A DNA stretch of 64,000 nt from Allgaiera indica (GCF_900106675.1 NZ_FNOB01000019.1:1-64000); one strand, 5' to 3'. Shown: positions 35,561-44,109, counted from the stretch's first letter. The notes: generated by a model from the letters alone, not told the origin. Numbers and translations are program-made.

Positions 35561-37033
35561 TCAGTCCTTCCAGTAGACCTGGGTCATGTCGTTCGCCTGC
35601 GTCGGCGCATTCTTCCACAGGCCCATGATCTTCGCGTTCGCGACGCCCGTCTTGGGCAGCTGGAACAGAAAGCCGTTGACATAATCCTTGGCGATGATCG
35701 CCTGAGCCTCGCGCAGCATCGCCGCGCGCTTGGTCTTGTCGGTCTCGACCGTCAGACGCTTCATCAGCCCCTGGAAGCCCGGGTTGTCATAGCCAAAGTA
35801 GTAGTTCGGCCGGGCGTAGATGCCGATGTCGTTGGGCTCGGTATGGCTGACGATGGTCAGGTCGAAATCGTGGTTCTTGAACACCTGGCTCAGCCATTGC
35901 GCCCATTCGAGATTGGTGATCTCCACATCGATGCCCACGGCCTTCAGTTCCTGTTGGATGATCTGCCCCGAACGCCGCGCGTAGGCCGGCGGCGGCAGCG
36001 CGAGCCGAAGCTTGAGGTCCTTGACGCCCGCCTCTTTCAAGAGTTCGCGCGAAAGCGCCGGATCATAGGCCGACAGCGATCGCAGATCGACGTAATCCTT
36101 GCTGAAGGGCGGGAAATGGGTGCCGATCGGCGTGCCGTAGCCGAACATCGCGCCGTCGATGATGTCACGGCGGTTGATCGCATGGGCGATCGCCTCGCGC
36201 ACCCGGATATCGGCCAGGTACTTGTTGCGGTGGTTCATCGACAGCAGCGTCTCGCCCTGGGTGTTGCCGATCATCACCTTGAAGCGGGGGTTGTTCTCGA
36301 ACTGCTTCAGTGTCTCGAGCGCGGGAAAGTTCGGGAAGGCGTCGACATCGCCCGACATCATCGCGGCAAAGGCCGCCGTCGGATCCGAGATGAACTTGAA
36401 CGTCACCTTCTTCAGCTTTGGCTTTTCGCCCCAATAGCCGGGATAGGCCACCAGATCGACCTTGTCGCCCTTCACCCAATCCTTGAACATGAAGGGCCCG
36501 GTGCCGACCGGATGCGTCGCCTCGTCCTTGATCGACTTGGGCGAGACCATCTCGGCATCGCCCCAGGCAAGGTTCGCCGCGAAATCGCCCACCGGCGCCT
36601 TGAGGATGATCTTGACGGTCAGCGGGTCGATGACCTCGACCTTCTCGATCTCCGCGTAAAGCGGTTTTTGCGCGTTGGTCGACCCAGGCGCGTTGATCCG
36701 GTCGAGGCTGAATTTCACCACGCTGGCATCGAAGGGCGATCCGTCCTGAAACGTCACCCCCTTGTGCAGATGGAACGTCCAGACCTTGCCATCGGGCGAG
36801 ATATCCCAGCTTTTCGCCAGATCGGGTTCCACCTGACCCTCGGGGCCAAAGCGGGTGAGGCCCTGGAAGACGTTGGCATAGGTGACCTCATCCGTCGCGG
36901 CGGCGGCGCCTGAGGTGGGATCAAGACCCGGCGGTTCCAGCACCATGCCCAGGGTGATCGAATCCTTGGCCGCATAGGCCGGCGCGGCGACGGCCATCAG
37001 TGCGGCCGCCACCAGCGTGAGGCGATTGAACAT
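35561..37033 (-). CDS. Peptide/nickel-type ABC transporter substrate-binding protein (SBP_bac_5)
   Basis: 490 aa. A signal peptide (1-21, ending AAPAYA) is followed by a DppA/OppA-like family-5 binding fold. Conserved blocks include LAKSWDISPDGKVWTFHL, GVTFQDGSPFDASVVKFSLDR, VGTGPFMFKDW and REAIAHAINRRDII. It binds a peptide or other organic solute in the periplasm. Neither permeases nor ATPases are adjacent, so it is an orphan that must pair with a transporter elsewhere. Confidence 0.87.
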   Translation of the reverse strand: MFNRLTLVAAALMAVAAPAYAAKDSITLGMVLEPPGLDPTSGAAAATDEVTYANVFQGLTRFGPEGQVEPDLAKSWDISPDGKVWTFHLHKGVTFQDGSPFDASVVKFSLDRINAPGSTNAQKPLYAEIEKVEVIDPLTVKIILKAPVGDFAANLAWGDAEMVSPKSIKDEATHPVGTGPFMFKDWVKGDKVDLVAYPGYWGEKPKLKKVTFKFISDPTAAFAAMMSGDVDAFPNFPALETLKQFENNPRFKVMIGNTQGETLLSMNHRNKYLADIRVREAIAHAINRRDIIDGAMFGYGTPIGTHFPPFSKDYVDLRSLSAYDPALSRELLKEAGVKDLKLRLALPPPAYARRSGQIIQQELKAVGIDVEITNLEWAQWLSQVFKNHDFDLTIVSHTEPNDIGIYARPNYYFGYDNPGFQGLMKRLTVETDKTKRAAMLREAQAIIAKDYVNGFLFQLPKTGVANAKIMGLWKNAPTQANDMTQVYWKD

Positions 37034-37286
37034 TGCTACCCTCCTGTCCTGCGCCGCGCGTCTCGGGGGGTCCCGGCGCGGGCGACGGCGGCATGATCCA
37101 CCGACTGCCGCCCCGGATCAAGCCGGGTTCATCCCGCGTGGCCCGGAACGGCGGCCCGTCTTGACGCCGTCACGCGGGGTGCGTGGCTGTCTCGTTCCCG
37201 TGGACGGAGCGTTGACGCCGACAGGGACGGCTGGTCCCGGACCCCGCCCGCGGCTAAATATAGGTGAGGGAATCGAGGACTTCAGA

Positions 37287-38024
37287 ATGAGCGTGACGGC
37301 CCCCAGCCATGCCCCCGCGCCCGCGGAAATCCGGTTCCGGAAGGGGCGAAGGCCGCTGGTCTGCGTGACGGCCTACACGACGCCCGTGGCGCGGATCGCG
37401 GATCAGCATTGCGATGTCGTCATCATCGACGATGGCGTCGGGCCGGCGTTGCACGGACTGTCTTCTCCGATGGCGACCAGCCTGGGGATGATGCGTCTGC
37501 ACGGCCGCGCGGTGGTGCGGGGGCTGAGCCATGCGATGCCGGTGATCGACCTGCCCTTCGGCAGCTATCAGGAATCGCCGCGCCGGGCCTTTCGCAGTGC
37601 CGTCGCGCTGATGGCCGATACCGGCGCCATGGCGGTGAAGTTGCGCGGCGGCGCGGTGATGGCCGAAACGATCGCCTTTCTGTCGGCGCGCGGTATCCCG
37701 GTGATGGCCCATGTCGGGGGGGCATCGCGCGCAGACAGGTCCGCATCCGATACCGCTGTCATCGGCCCCGGGGAAGAGGCCGTGAGGATCGCCGCCGACG
37801 CGCTTGCTGTCGCCGAAGCCGGCGCATTCGCCCTGGTTCTCGAATCGCTAAGCGCACCGCTGGCGGCGGCGATCAGCGCCGAAGTCGAGATCCCGGCGAT
37901 CGGCTATGGTGTTCCGGCCACCTGCGACGGTCAATTGCGCGACGCTGACGCGTTGCTGGGCCCGCTGGACAGCGGCAAGATCGCCGCCTTTGCCAAAGAA
38001 GTTCGAAGCCCGCCGACCGAATAG
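37287..38024 (+). CDS. PanB-like protein (ketopantoate hydroxymethyltransferase family) lacking one metal ligand
   Basis: 245 aa from the ATG at 37287. It aligns along its length with PanB, which makes ketopantoate from ketoisovalerate and methylene-tetrahydrofolate. D49 (IIDDGVG) and D88 (VIDLPFGSY) match two Mg ligands, K118 is kept and E186 (LVLES) matches the later catalytic Glu. The third ligand Glu of the usual VKIEGG block is R120 here (VKLRGG, codon 37644-37646). The protein is also about 20 residues short at the C-terminus, and panC is not adjacent. It may be an inactive or repurposed paralogue. Confidence 0.7.
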   Translation: MSVTAPSHAPAPAEIRFRKGRRPLVCVTAYTTPVARIADQHCDVVIIDDGVGPALHGLSSPMATSLGMMRLHGRAVVRGLSHAMPVIDLPFGSYQESPRRAFRSAVALMADTGAMAVKLRGGAVMAETIAFLSARGIPVMAHVGGASRADRSASDTAVIGPGEEAVRIAADALAVAEAGAFALVLESLSAPLAAAISAEVEIPAIGYGVPATCDGQLRDADALLGPLDSGKIAAFAKEVRSPPTE

Positions 38025-38143
38025 GGCCGACGGGGCGGGCATCTGGCTGGATCCTGCCCCGGGGCCCGCGCGGCGTGCCCGCTGCGTGGGGCGCCGGCCG
38101 GTTCCATGCCCGTCGTCACGGCAGGTGGTCGAAGGCCCAAGCG

Positions 38144-38581
38144 CTATGCAGCAGAGAGCTTCTCCTTGTCGTGCGAGGTGGTGCGCATCGGGGTCGTGGT
38201 GCCGGCCAGATCGGCTAGAATCGGGCAATTCGGCCGGTCGTCGCCCGCGCAGCACGACACGAGATGCGCCAAGGTCTGGCGCATTGCCTGCAATTCGGAA
38301 ATTTTCGAATCGATCGCCCCCAGATGTTCTTGCGCGATCACCTTCACATCGGCCGAGGCCCGGTCACGATCCTCGTATAGCGCCATCAGCGCGCGGCATT
38401 CCTCGATCGAAAATCCGAGTGAGCGAGCGCGGCCGAGAAACGCCAGCTTGTGCAGATGGCTTTCGGAAAAGTCGCGGTAGCCGTTTGCGTGGCGATCCGG
38501 ATGGATCAGGCCGATTTCCTCATAATAACGAATAGTCTTGGCCGGCAGGCCGGTCTGGCTGGCAACCTCTGCGATCTTCAC
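38144..38581 (-). CDS. cueR: Cu(I)-responsive MerR-family regulator CueR/HmrR
   Basis: 145 aa from the GTG at 38579-38581. A MerR winged helix is present (AEVASQTGLPAKTIRYYEEI), followed by a long dimerisation helix. The metal-binding loop C111-x7-C119 (CAGDDRPNCP) matches the CueR loop for Cu(I). The GTG was preferred over the ATG at 38623 because that ATG lies next to the -10 element of the gene's MerR-type promoter and because CueR proteins start at this point. No copper ATPase is adjacent. Confidence 0.87.
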   Translation of the reverse strand: MKIAEVASQTGLPAKTIRYYEEIGLIHPDRHANGYRDFSESHLHKLAFLGRARSLGFSIEECRALMALYEDRDRASADVKVIAQEHLGAIDSKISELQAMRQTLAHLVSCCAGDDRPNCPILADLAGTTTPMRTTSHDKEKLSAA

Positions 38582-38627
38582 GGGGGCAGTCCTTTCCTGC
38601 ACAGGGCGGTTTGGTACCGCCATGCCT

Positions 38628-38658
38628 TGGATAAAGGCTCCCGTGACGGGAAGGTCAA
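38628..38658 (-). promoter_or_regulatory. MerR-type promoter with 19-bp spacer in front of cueR
   Basis: On the minus strand, -35 TTGACC and -10 TATCCA are separated by 19 bp instead of 17. The spacer carries the dyad TCCCG-TCA-CGGGA, the known design by which CueR/HmrR unwinds its target. It lies about 50 bp upstream of the cueR GTG, so cueR is probably autoregulated by copper. Confidence 0.75.
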
Positions 38659-38743
38659 GGGGTGGGCCGGACTTCTGACATGCGCGACCTGGGTGCCCCC
38701 GCGTGCGCTTTGAGGTATGTCAGGGTCGCAGCCGGAGGTTCAC

Positions 38744-39898
38744 ATGCGCACGATCGACATCCTGGACCGCCTGATCGCCTTCGAGACGGTCAGCCACCTG
38801 CCCAATATCGCGCTGATGGAATGGGTGCGCGACGTCTTGGCCGATGCGGGGGTGACGGCGCAGCTGATCCGTGATCAGAGCGGCACGAAGGCCAATCTCT
38901 TTGCCACGATCGGACCGCAGGAACGCGCCGGGGTCATGCTGTCGGGCCATACCGATGTGGTGCCGGTCGAGGGCCAGGCCTGGACGCGCGATCCATTCCG
39001 GCTGTCGCGCGGCGAGGGCCGCCTTTACGGGCGCGGCACCACCGATATGAAGGGCTTCGTGGCCTCGGCGCTGTCGGCGGCGCTGGCGGCCACGAAGCGC
39101 CCCCTGAAGACGCCGCTGCACCTGGCCTTTTCCCATGACGAGGAGGTCGGCTGCCTGGGCGTGCGCTCGCTGATCGACATGCTAGAGGCAGCCCCGATCC
39201 GCCCCGCCATGTGCATCGTCGGAGAGCCGACCTCGATGCAGGTCGCGACCGGCCACAAGGGCAAGACCGCCCTGCGCGCCACCGTCACCGGGCGCGAGGG
39301 GCATTCGGCCCTGGCGCCGCTGGCGTTGAACGCGCTGCATCTGGGGGCGGATTTCCTGAACGCCGTGCGCGGGCTGCAGGCGGAACTGGCCGCCACCGGG
39401 CGCAAGGACGGCGATTACGACGTGCCCTATACCACGCTGCATGTCGGCAAGATGCAGGGCGGCGTGCAGGTCAACATCGTCCCCAACCGCTGCGTCCTGG
39501 AATTCGAGATCCGCGCCCTCGCCGAAGACGATCCCCAGGCGCTGCTGGCGATCCTTGGCGAGCAGGCCGAAACGATCGTCGCCGCCCACAGGTCCGACTT
39601 CCCCGAAGCCGCGATCACGATCGAAGTGCTTTGGGCCTATCCCGGGCTTGGCACCCCCACCGACGCGGAGGTGGTCAACTTCGTGAAGGCCCTAACCGGC
39701 GCGAACGGCACGATCAAGGTGGCCTATGGGACGGAAGGCGGGCTGTTTCACCAGCGGCTCGGAATTCCCACCGTGATCTGCGGGCCGGGAAGCATGGCGC
39801 AGGGCCACAAGCCGGATGAATTCGTCACCGAAGCCCAACTGGCCGGCTGTGATGCCATGCTCGCCGCACTGCTCGATCGTCTGGAACAGGACGCCTGA
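38744..39898 (+). CDS. argE: Acetylornithine deacetylase
   Basis: 384 aa from the ATG at 38744 (GGAGG upstream). It is an M20 metallopeptidase fold: SGHTDVVPVEG and GRGTTDMKGF with the bridging Asp, EEVGCLG with catalytic Glu, GEPTSMQVATGHKGK and the closing CGPGSMAQGHKPDEF. It deacetylates N2-acetylornithine to ornithine. It is spatially separate from argDF at 13-15 kb. Confidence 0.88.
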   Translation: MRTIDILDRLIAFETVSHLPNIALMEWVRDVLADAGVTAQLIRDQSGTKANLFATIGPQERAGVMLSGHTDVVPVEGQAWTRDPFRLSRGEGRLYGRGTTDMKGFVASALSAALAATKRPLKTPLHLAFSHDEEVGCLGVRSLIDMLEAAPIRPAMCIVGEPTSMQVATGHKGKTALRATVTGREGHSALAPLALNALHLGADFLNAVRGLQAELAATGRKDGDYDVPYTTLHVGKMQGGVQVNIVPNRCVLEFEIRALAEDDPQALLAILGEQAETIVAAHRSDFPEAAITIEVLWAYPGLGTPTDAEVVNFVKALTGANGTIKVAYGTEGGLFHQRLGIPTVICGPGSMAQGHKPDEFVTEAQLAGCDAMLAALLDRLEQDA

Positions 39899-39915
39899 TG
39901 CGACATAATGTCGCA
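39899..39915. other. Inverted repeat right after argE stop
   Basis: TGCGACA-TAA-TGTCGCA, a 7-bp perfect dyad starting at the base after the argE stop codon. There is no T-run after it. It could be an operator in the region that also carries the SqrR-like box, or a weak terminator. Confidence 0.35.
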
Positions 39916-39927
39916 TGATGAAATCAC

Positions 39928-39943
39928 ATTCAATATATTGAAT
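39928..39943. promoter_or_regulatory. SqrR/BigR-like 16-bp palindrome
   Basis: ATTCAATATATTGAAT is a perfect 16-bp palindrome and fits ATTC-N8-GAAT, the site described for the persulfide-responsive ArsR-family repressor SqrR of Rhodobacter. It lies 72 bp upstream of the DUF2892 gene in an AT-rich patch. The regulator itself is not in the window. The match is by eye. Confidence 0.6.
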
Positions 39944-40014
39944 TTAATTTGTGGCAATGGTACCAGCGGCCAAAGGCCGGGCGGGGTGCCCGGCTGTATT
40001 GTTTGGAGACGCCA

Positions 40015-40218
40015 ATGACTGTCGAGCGCGCCGTATTCTCCTTCGCTGGGGCGATGATCCTGATCAGCCTTGCCCTGACCTACTGGGTCTCGCCGCTGTG
40101 GATGTGGCTGACGGCTTTCATCGGGCTGAACCTGCTGCAGACCGGCTTTACCGGCCTGTGCCCGGCGGCCGCGATCTTCAAGATGTTCGGCCTGAAGGCC
40201 GGCTGCGCCTTTCGCTGA
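40015..40218 (+). CDS. DUF2892/YgaP-like small membrane protein
   Basis: 67 aa from the ATG at 40015 (GGAGA upstream). Two closely spaced transmembrane helices (about 8-45) are followed by the conserved FTGLCPAAAIFKMFGLKAGC tail. This is the DUF2892 domain, found alone or as the membrane part of YgaP sulfurtransferases. In other bacteria such genes belong to persulfide-induced operons. The palindrome upstream fits that. Function unproven. Confidence 0.82.
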   Translation: MTVERAVFSFAGAMILISLALTYWVSPLWMWLTAFIGLNLLQTGFTGLCPAAAIFKMFGLKAGCAFR

Positions 40219-40221
40219 TCG

Positions 40222-40893
40222 CTATTCGTCCCCCGGCACGCCGTAGCTGGGGGCCGCGGTCGGATCGAGGGCGCGGGTGACGTAATCGTCGGCCTGGGGG
40301 GCGTAGACCTCCCAGGCTTTTCGCAATTCCGCGATCGGGGCATCTGACCAGTCGATGCGCAGATCGGCCCAGGGCCAGGGCTGGGCATCGACGATCAGCA
40401 GGCCCGCGGAATGCACCGGCCCGGCCTCTCCGCCCGCGGCAAGGCCGGCTTCCAAAGCTGCGATCAGCCGGTCGCCAAAGGCCGCGCGCGTGGCGGCGAA
40501 GGCCGCGACCATCTTGGCGGGCACATCCGGCGCGGCCAGCAGATTGCCGCCGGCGGCCACGCCTTCACCGACCGCCTCGGCCCAGGTTCCCAGGGCTTTC
40601 GTGCCGGAATGGATCGCCGCGCCGCCGAGGCGGTCGACGACCAGCAATTGCCGATACTCGGGATGCGCCATCTCGCGCGCCAGGATCGCCACGGCTTCGG
40701 GCGCGCGGGCGCCGCCTTCCAACAGGTCAAGCGCCCGGGTCCCCAGGCGCGGGTCGGTCACGTTCTGGCTGGCCACTACCCCCACACCGGCGCGCGCATG
40801 GGCGCAGCGGGCCGCGACCGCCGGCGAGGAGGAACTGATCACCATTCCCAGGCGCCCGGTCCCAGGGCAGCGTGCGACGAGAGAGAAGGTCAT
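40222..40893 (-). CDS. DUF1028 family protein (Ntn-hydrolase-like)
   Basis: 223 aa from the ATG at 40891-40893. It starts MTFSLVARCPGTGRLGMVIS and has SSSPAVAARCAHARAGVGVVASQNVTDP and HSAGLLIVDAQPWPWADLRIDWSD, the DUF1028 pattern. The family is related to Ntn hydrolases and occurs near peptide or amino acid catabolic genes. The function is unknown. It is separated by 106 bp from the Rieske gene upstream on the same strand. Confidence 0.82.
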   Translation of the reverse strand: MTFSLVARCPGTGRLGMVISSSSPAVAARCAHARAGVGVVASQNVTDPRLGTRALDLLEGGARAPEAVAILAREMAHPEYRQLLVVDRLGGAAIHSGTKALGTWAEAVGEGVAAGGNLLAAPDVPAKMVAAFAATRAAFGDRLIAALEAGLAAGGEAGPVHSAGLLIVDAQPWPWADLRIDWSDAPIAELRKAWEVYAPQADDYVTRALDPTAAPSYGVPGDE

Positions 40894-40999
40894 GGGAGGC
40901 TCGCTCCTGTCATCTGGGCGGTGCGGGGCACGGGGCTTGAAGCAGGGCCCGCCGCAAAAAGGCAAATCGCCGGTGGCGCGGGCCATGGGCGGGGCGGTA

Positions 41000-42163
41000 T
41001 CAGAGTGTATTCGCGGGCGCCGCATCCTCAGCGCTCAGGCGCCCGGCGATGTAGCGCGCAAAGTCGAAATTCGGCCGCTCCAGATGGCTGAGCGGCCCGG
41101 GCTTCGACAAACCGGCGCAGAGACCTTGATAGACCTTCTCGACGCAACCCTTGTCCTCTTGGTTGACCTCGTCGAGCAGCGTCTTGAGCCTCGCGAAATG
41201 GTCCCTGGCCTTCGGGTCGGCCACGAATTCCGGCGCCAGGCCGCCACCGTAGAGCACATTCACATGACCCGGCCCGTCGGGGGTAAGCGAGAGATACCAG
41301 AAATAGCCCGGGCTGAGCGTGATCATGAGCGACGGATAGATCGAGATCAGCCAGGTGGTGCGGCGCATGTCGCCGGTCAGGGCGGTGTTGGTCGGGTGCG
41401 CCAGGGTCAGGTCCAGCGCGTCGTTCTTGATGATGTAGTGATAGTTGAAGGCCGGGTCGCCTTCGGGGCAGGTCATCTTGGTCAGATCCACCGTATGACC
41501 GATGGTCCCCGAATGGCAGACCGGCAGGTGATAGCTTTCCATGAAGTTCTCGGCCAACACCTTCCAGTTGGTATGCCAGTGGAAACTTTCGCGAAAGGCC
41601 TCCCTGTAATTCTCCATGTGAAGATCGCCGACCAGCGCTTCGACGCCTTTCAGCCGTTCGGCCGGGTCCGGCGCATCCGGGTTGAGCGTGACCATGATCC
41701 AGCCCAGCCACACCGTGCAACGCAGTTGTGGCAGAGCGATCTGATCCTTGCAGAAGCCTTGGTTCAGCGTCATTGCCGGCGCCCCGCGAAGCGCGCCATC
41801 CAGGTTGTAGGTCCAGGCGTGATAGGGGCAGACGATCGCGCGGACATGACCGCGCCCTTCCAGCAGGGTCGACATCCGATGGCGGCAGACGTTCGACAAG
41901 GCGCGGATCGCGCCGTCGTTGTCGCGCAGCACGATCACCGGCTCTGCGGCGATGGTCATGGTCAGGTAATCGCCGGGGTTGGGCAGCGCCTCGGCCCGGC
42001 CGGCGCACAGCCATTCGCGCGCGAAGATCTGCGTCTGTTCCAGTTCGGCGAACGCGGCCGAGGTATAGACAGATTTGGGCATCGCCATGGCTTCTTCGAA
42101 CGGCACCGAGACATTCTTCTGCAATTCCTGCAGCGGGGTCAGGCGGCTGTCGTGATGGGTCAT
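41000..42163 (-). CDS. Rieske-type aromatic ring-hydroxylating/demethylating oxygenase alpha subunit
   Basis: 387 aa. The Rieske cluster is C93-x-H95 ... C112-x2-H115 (CRHR, CPYH). The mononuclear iron site has H212 and H217 with E209 before them (ENFMES-YHLPVCH). The size and C-terminal region resemble quaternary-ammonium oxygenases such as stachydrine demethylase and glycine betaine/carnitine oxygenases (GbcA/CntA-type) more than benzoate types. No reductase or ferredoxin gene is adjacent. It may demethylate or hydroxylate an N-methylated solute. Confidence 0.82.
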   Translation of the reverse strand: MTHHDSRLTPLQELQKNVSVPFEEAMAMPKSVYTSAAFAELEQTQIFAREWLCAGRAEALPNPGDYLTMTIAAEPVIVLRDNDGAIRALSNVCRHRMSTLLEGRGHVRAIVCPYHAWTYNLDGALRGAPAMTLNQGFCKDQIALPQLRCTVWLGWIMVTLNPDAPDPAERLKGVEALVGDLHMENYREAFRESFHWHTNWKVLAENFMESYHLPVCHSGTIGHTVDLTKMTCPEGDPAFNYHYIIKNDALDLTLAHPTNTALTGDMRRTTWLISIYPSLMITLSPGYFWYLSLTPDGPGHVNVLYGGGLAPEFVADPKARDHFARLKTLLDEVNQEDKGCVEKVYQGLCAGLSKPGPLSHLERPNFDFARYIAGRLSAEDAAPANTL

Positions 42164-42198
42164 GGCGAGTGTCCTCCGACCTGAGTTTCAGCGCATTA

Positions 42199-42234
42199 GA
42201 TCATTTCCATACAAACAAGTCATGAGGAATGATC
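42199..42234. promoter_or_regulatory. Inverted repeat upstream of the Rieske oxygenase
   Basis: GATCATTTCC (42199-42208) and GGAATGATC (42226-42234) form an imperfect dyad separated by 17 bp, within an AT-richer patch 36-71 bp before the Rieske start. It is a candidate binding site for a local regulator, unknown which. Confidence 0.35.
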
Positions 42235-42323
42235 AATGCGTCCAGAACCACGGCCAGCCCGCAGTGACGGCTGCGCACCCCGGCTGCCACGCCTGTGCGA
42301 CCGAAGGCCGGAAGCGCCCCGTG

Positions 42324-43334
42324 CTACTCTGCCGGCTCACTGACCGGCGACACGCGGGGCGCGAATTCGGCCTCGGACACCTTGCCCAGACGGTGCGGCT
42401 CCAGCCCTGGGGTGCCGCGCGCCTCAGGGTGGCGGGCGACATACTTGGCGCGGATGTGGTTGGAATCATCGCGGCTTCCGTCATGGCTCCAGCCTGGGGG
42501 GGCGACGGCATACATCAACCGCTGGCGCAGCGTCAGACCAGGGCGAAACACGTCGCGAAACAGGCCGACCCATTCGTGAAACGCCACCCGCAGCGGGTTG
42601 AAGGTGCCCAGGTTGTGGACCAGCCCGTATTCCGGCTTGTCGTCTTCCAGTTCGGGCACGAAGGTGCCGAACATCTTGTCCCAGATGATGAAGACGCCGG
42701 CGTAGTTCGCATCCAGATAGCGGGGGTTGCGGCCATGGTGGACGCGGTGATGCGAGGGCGTGTTCATCACCGCCTCGAACCAGCGCGGCATCTTCTTGAT
42801 CGCCTCGGTATGGATCCAGAACTGATAGATCAGGTTCAGCCCGCCGCAAAACAGCACCAGCGCCGGATGGAAGCCGATCAGCACCAGCGGCGCGCGCACG
42901 ATCATCATGAAGGTGAAGGTGTCGGTCCAGCTTTGGCGCAGCGCCGTCGACAGGTTGTAATGCTGGCTGGAATGGTGGTTCACATGGCTTGCCCAGACCC
43001 AGCGCGAACGGTGTCCGATCCGGTGCACCCAGTAATAGCGCAGGTCATCGAGGATGAAGCACGCCAGGATCGCCCAGATCGAGGTGCCCAGATTGAATGG
43101 CGTGATCCACCACAGCGCCATCAGAAAGCCCCAGGTGATGAACCCAAGCACCAGCCCCAGCCCCACGCTGACCGCCCCCATCGTCAGCGATGTCAGCGAG
43201 TCGAGCGTCTCGTAGCGGCCCGCGTGACGGTCCTCGCGCTTCTTGAACATGATCCAGACGAATTCGATCAGGATCAGGCCGATGAAGCCGGGGACGAACA
43301 GGTTCACGACATCTGGGAAGGTCGGATCGGTCAT
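42324..43334 (-). CDS. Sterol desaturase/fatty acid hydroxylase superfamily protein
   Basis: 336 aa from the ATG at 43332-43334. Four hydrophobic segments and the three histidine clusters of the family are visible: HRIGH, HVNHHSSQH and HRVHHG, for a membrane di-iron centre. It overlaps the upstream small membrane protein gene by ATGA, so both are translated together. The substrate may be a lipid or hopanoid/sterol, but this is not identifiable from the sequence. Confidence 0.87.
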   Translation of the reverse strand: MTDPTFPDVVNLFVPGFIGLILIEFVWIMFKKREDRHAGRYETLDSLTSLTMGAVSVGLGLVLGFITWGFLMALWWITPFNLGTSIWAILACFILDDLRYYWVHRIGHRSRWVWASHVNHHSSQHYNLSTALRQSWTDTFTFMMIVRAPLVLIGFHPALVLFCGGLNLIYQFWIHTEAIKKMPRWFEAVMNTPSHHRVHHGRNPRYLDANYAGVFIIWDKMFGTFVPELEDDKPEYGLVHNLGTFNPLRVAFHEWVGLFRDVFRPGLTLRQRLMYAVAPPGWSHDGSRDDSNHIRAKYVARHPEARGTPGLEPHRLGKVSEAEFAPRVSPVSEPAE

Positions 43335-43726
43335 GGCGTTGTTCCTTCGATGCGGGCGGCCCAGCGGATGCGCTCTTCCGGCGGCAGGCGCAGGGTGACG
43401 GCGGGGGCGGCGAAATCGCCGATCTCGACACGCAGCCCTTTGCGGCAGGCGCGGGCGCTCGGATGGGCCATGTGATAGGCCACCGTATCGGCGCCCAGCG
43501 ACCACAGCAGCCCGGGGCCCTGCGCAGTTCTGATCAGCGCCGCGTTGTTACCGGGGGCAAGGGTGACCTCGTGAATTTCGTCGTCGGGGAAGTGGCGCAA
43601 CCATTCGCCGCGCGCGGTTTCCTCGTCGGCAATCTCGAAGGCGCGCGTCTGGCCGGCCAGATGCAGCATCAAAGTGATGCCGATCATGCCCGCGGCGACG
43701 ACGATGAGCAGAATCTCAAGCGGCAT
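43331..43726 (-). CDS. Small membrane-anchored protein coupled to sterol desaturase
   Basis: 131 aa from the ATG at 43724-43726 (GAGGG upstream). The N-terminal transmembrane helix (about 3-24) is followed by a soluble domain that contains HEVTLAPGNNAALIRT and LRLPPEERIRWAARIEG. No family was recognised. Its stop overlaps the desaturase ATG, so it is probably a partner subunit, regulator or lipid-handling accessory protein. This is inference only. Confidence 0.72.
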   Translation of the reverse strand: MPLEILLIVVAAGMIGITLMLHLAGQTRAFEIADEETARGEWLRHFPDDEIHEVTLAPGNNAALIRTAQGPGLLWSLGADTVAYHMAHPSARACRKGLRVEIGDFAAPAVTLRLPPEERIRWAARIEGTTP

Positions 43727-44109
43727 CTTGCCCTCCATAGAGGTAAACAATGGCCCTGTGTCGGGGGGGAGTGTCAACCTCTGCGGCGGCGAAACGGACC
43801 TGTCCGAAAGCCTGATCTCGGGGCGCGCCACGGAAAGCGGACCGCGCCGAGACGCGGGCCCCGCGAAACACCCTTGGCGCGGGACACGAGGGATGGGGCA
43901 ACACCTGTTGCCGGGCGCTTCGATTGGCGCCCGCTCCTTCGGAAAATCATCGCCCGGTCGCACCGGCATGCCTGACCGATCGGCATGCGCCCCAAGGCTG
44001 CGGTCGGCATTTCCGGCATCGCCCTGCGGGTATCATTTATGCGACCGCGAGATTATCTGGCGATATTCCCCGAAGGCGCGCGATCGTGGGGCGGCAAACA
44101 GGGGCAGGA
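43727..44109. other. 383-bp intergenic region with one hairpin
   Basis: Between the desaturase operon start and the PAS gene. The arms GCATGCC (43966-43972) and GGCATGC (43982-43988) form a 7-bp dyad with a 9-base spacer. No ORF of credible composition and no clear promoter are seen. Confidence 0.4.
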
